From NCBI GenBank assembly GCA_021160985.1, contig JAGHBN010000165.1, positions 1-5,884 of the forward strand: DNA of 5,884 nucleotides, read 5' to 3'. The notes beneath the pieces were generated by a model. It ran no database searches. It was not told the origin of the DNA and saw only the letters and a list, made by a program, of their open reading frames with translations. The translations under genes were made by a program, and so were the position numbers. This document shows positions 5,347 to 5,884 of the stretch, piece by piece (positions within the stretch are counted from its first letter, which is position 1; each line of letters starts with the position of its first letter). Source of the DNA: Thermococcus sp. (lineage in GTDB: Archaea; Methanobacteriota_B; Thermococci; Thermococcales; Thermococcaceae).

Positions 5347-5884
5347 GGAAGGAGATACTCTTCAGCGGCTTCGGCGGTCAGGGAGTCATCCTGGCGAGTG
5401 TCATCCTCGGCAGGGCGGCCGCTGTCTACGAGAACCTCTACGCCGTTCAGACACAGGCCTACGGGCCGGAGTCTAGAGGTGGAGCGAGCAAGGCAGAGGT
5501 GGTCATAAGCGACGAGCCGATAGACTACCCCAAGACCCTCAATCCTGACTGCGCCGTCTTCTTCTCCCAGGAGGCCTACAACAAGTACCTCCGCATGGTG
5601 AGGGAGGGTGCAAGGATAATAGTCGAGAGTGACCTCGTGCCCCACCGCGACGAGGAGTTTGAGAAGAAGCTTGAGGTGCTCTCTCTTCCCCTCACGGGAA
5701 TAGCCGAGGAAACCACCGGCCTCAGCCTCACAATGAACATCCTCACCCTCGGAGTCCTCACGGCGTGGACGGAGGTCGTGAGCAGGGAATCCATAGAAAA
5801 GGCCGTTTTGGACGCTGTGCCGAAGGGGACCGAAGAGATAAACCTCAGGGCGCTTCGCAAGGGGTTCGAACTCGGGGAGAAGGC
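5343..5884 (+). CDS. korG: 2-oxoacid:ferredoxin oxidoreductase gamma subunit, set 2 (3' end beyond window)
   Basis: The frame opens at an ATGA overlap with the preceding beta gene and stays open to the right edge, giving 180 residues without a stop. It begins with FSGFGGQGVILAS (7-19), the glycine-rich gamma signature, and has the standard AYGPESRGGAS motif (39-49), unlike the YSSASRGGHS variant of set 1. IAEETTGLSLTMN and VPKGTEEINL align with the same segments of the first gamma gene, so the two are paralogues. Gamma subunits are usually about 170 to 190 residues, so only a few residues are probably missing on the right. The ribosome site is GGGGTGGG at 5331-5338. It is the last member of the second alpha-beta-gamma set seen here; whether further genes follow cannot be judged. 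Confidence 0.88.
   Translation, partial: MRKEILFSGFGGQGVILASVILGRAAAVYENLYAVQTQAYGPESRGGASKAEVVISDEPIDYPKTLNPDCAVFFSQEAYNKYLRMVREGARIIVESDLVPHRDEEFEKKLEVLSLPLTGIAEETTGLSLTMNILTLGVLTAWTEVVSRESIEKAVLDAVPKGTEEINLRALRKGFELGEK

Noticed and set aside
1..5884. CRISPR arrays, tRNA or rRNA genes, insertion sequences
   Set aside because: No regularly spaced direct repeats, tRNA-like cloverleaf, rRNA-like sequence or transposase motif was seen; nearly all DNA from 536 on is accounted for by kor genes.

Overview
The window looks like chromosomal DNA from a hyperthermophilic archaeon of the order Thermococcales (Thermococcus or Pyrococcus type). The evidence is an archaeal BRE/TATA promoter at a normal distance from a short leader, strong GG(A/T)GGTG ribosome sites, arginine codons dominated by AGG, and a gene order (korD-korA-korB-korG-korA-korB-korG) that I recognise from these organisms. 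The species cannot be fixed from the sequence alone.

Layout. Positions 2-316 hold the 3' end of an AT-rich gene whose C-terminal sequence resembles the archaeosine-synthesis radical SAM family (TIGR01210, RaSEA). Positions 317-477 are non-coding, AT-rich and rich in inverted repeats. A TATA box at 485-490 with its BRE drives a leader of about 20 nt. From 536 to the right edge there are seven tightly packed or overlapping genes on the + strand: one small two-cluster ferredoxin subunit (delta), then alpha-beta-gamma set 1 (796-3356), then alpha-beta-gamma set 2 (3353-5884, the last gene cut by the window edge).

Function. Together they encode CoA-dependent 2-oxoacid:ferredoxin oxidoreductases of the four-subunit archaeal type, most likely 2-oxoglutarate:ferredoxin oxidoreductase (KGOR) plus a paralogue. 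These cytoplasmic enzymes oxidatively decarboxylate a 2-oxoacid to an acyl-CoA and reduce ferredoxin. Beta carries thiamine diphosphate and one [4Fe-4S] cluster, alpha carries the YPITP substrate/TPP motif, gamma completes the catalytic unit, and delta passes electrons through two more [4Fe-4S] clusters. Only one delta gene lies ahead of two complete catalytic sets, so it may serve both.

Most interesting points. First, the two catalytic sets are clear paralogues, but set 1 has diverged at gamma and beta motifs where set 2 keeps the form I regard as usual for the family; which set is the true 2-oxoglutarate enzyme is therefore open. Second, the palindrome TTTAC-N4-GTAAA occurs twice upstream, once between the TATA box and the expected transcription start and once 165 bp upstream, which looks like an operator pair for an unidentified repressor. 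Third, base composition and arginine codon use change sharply between the upstream gene and the kor operon.
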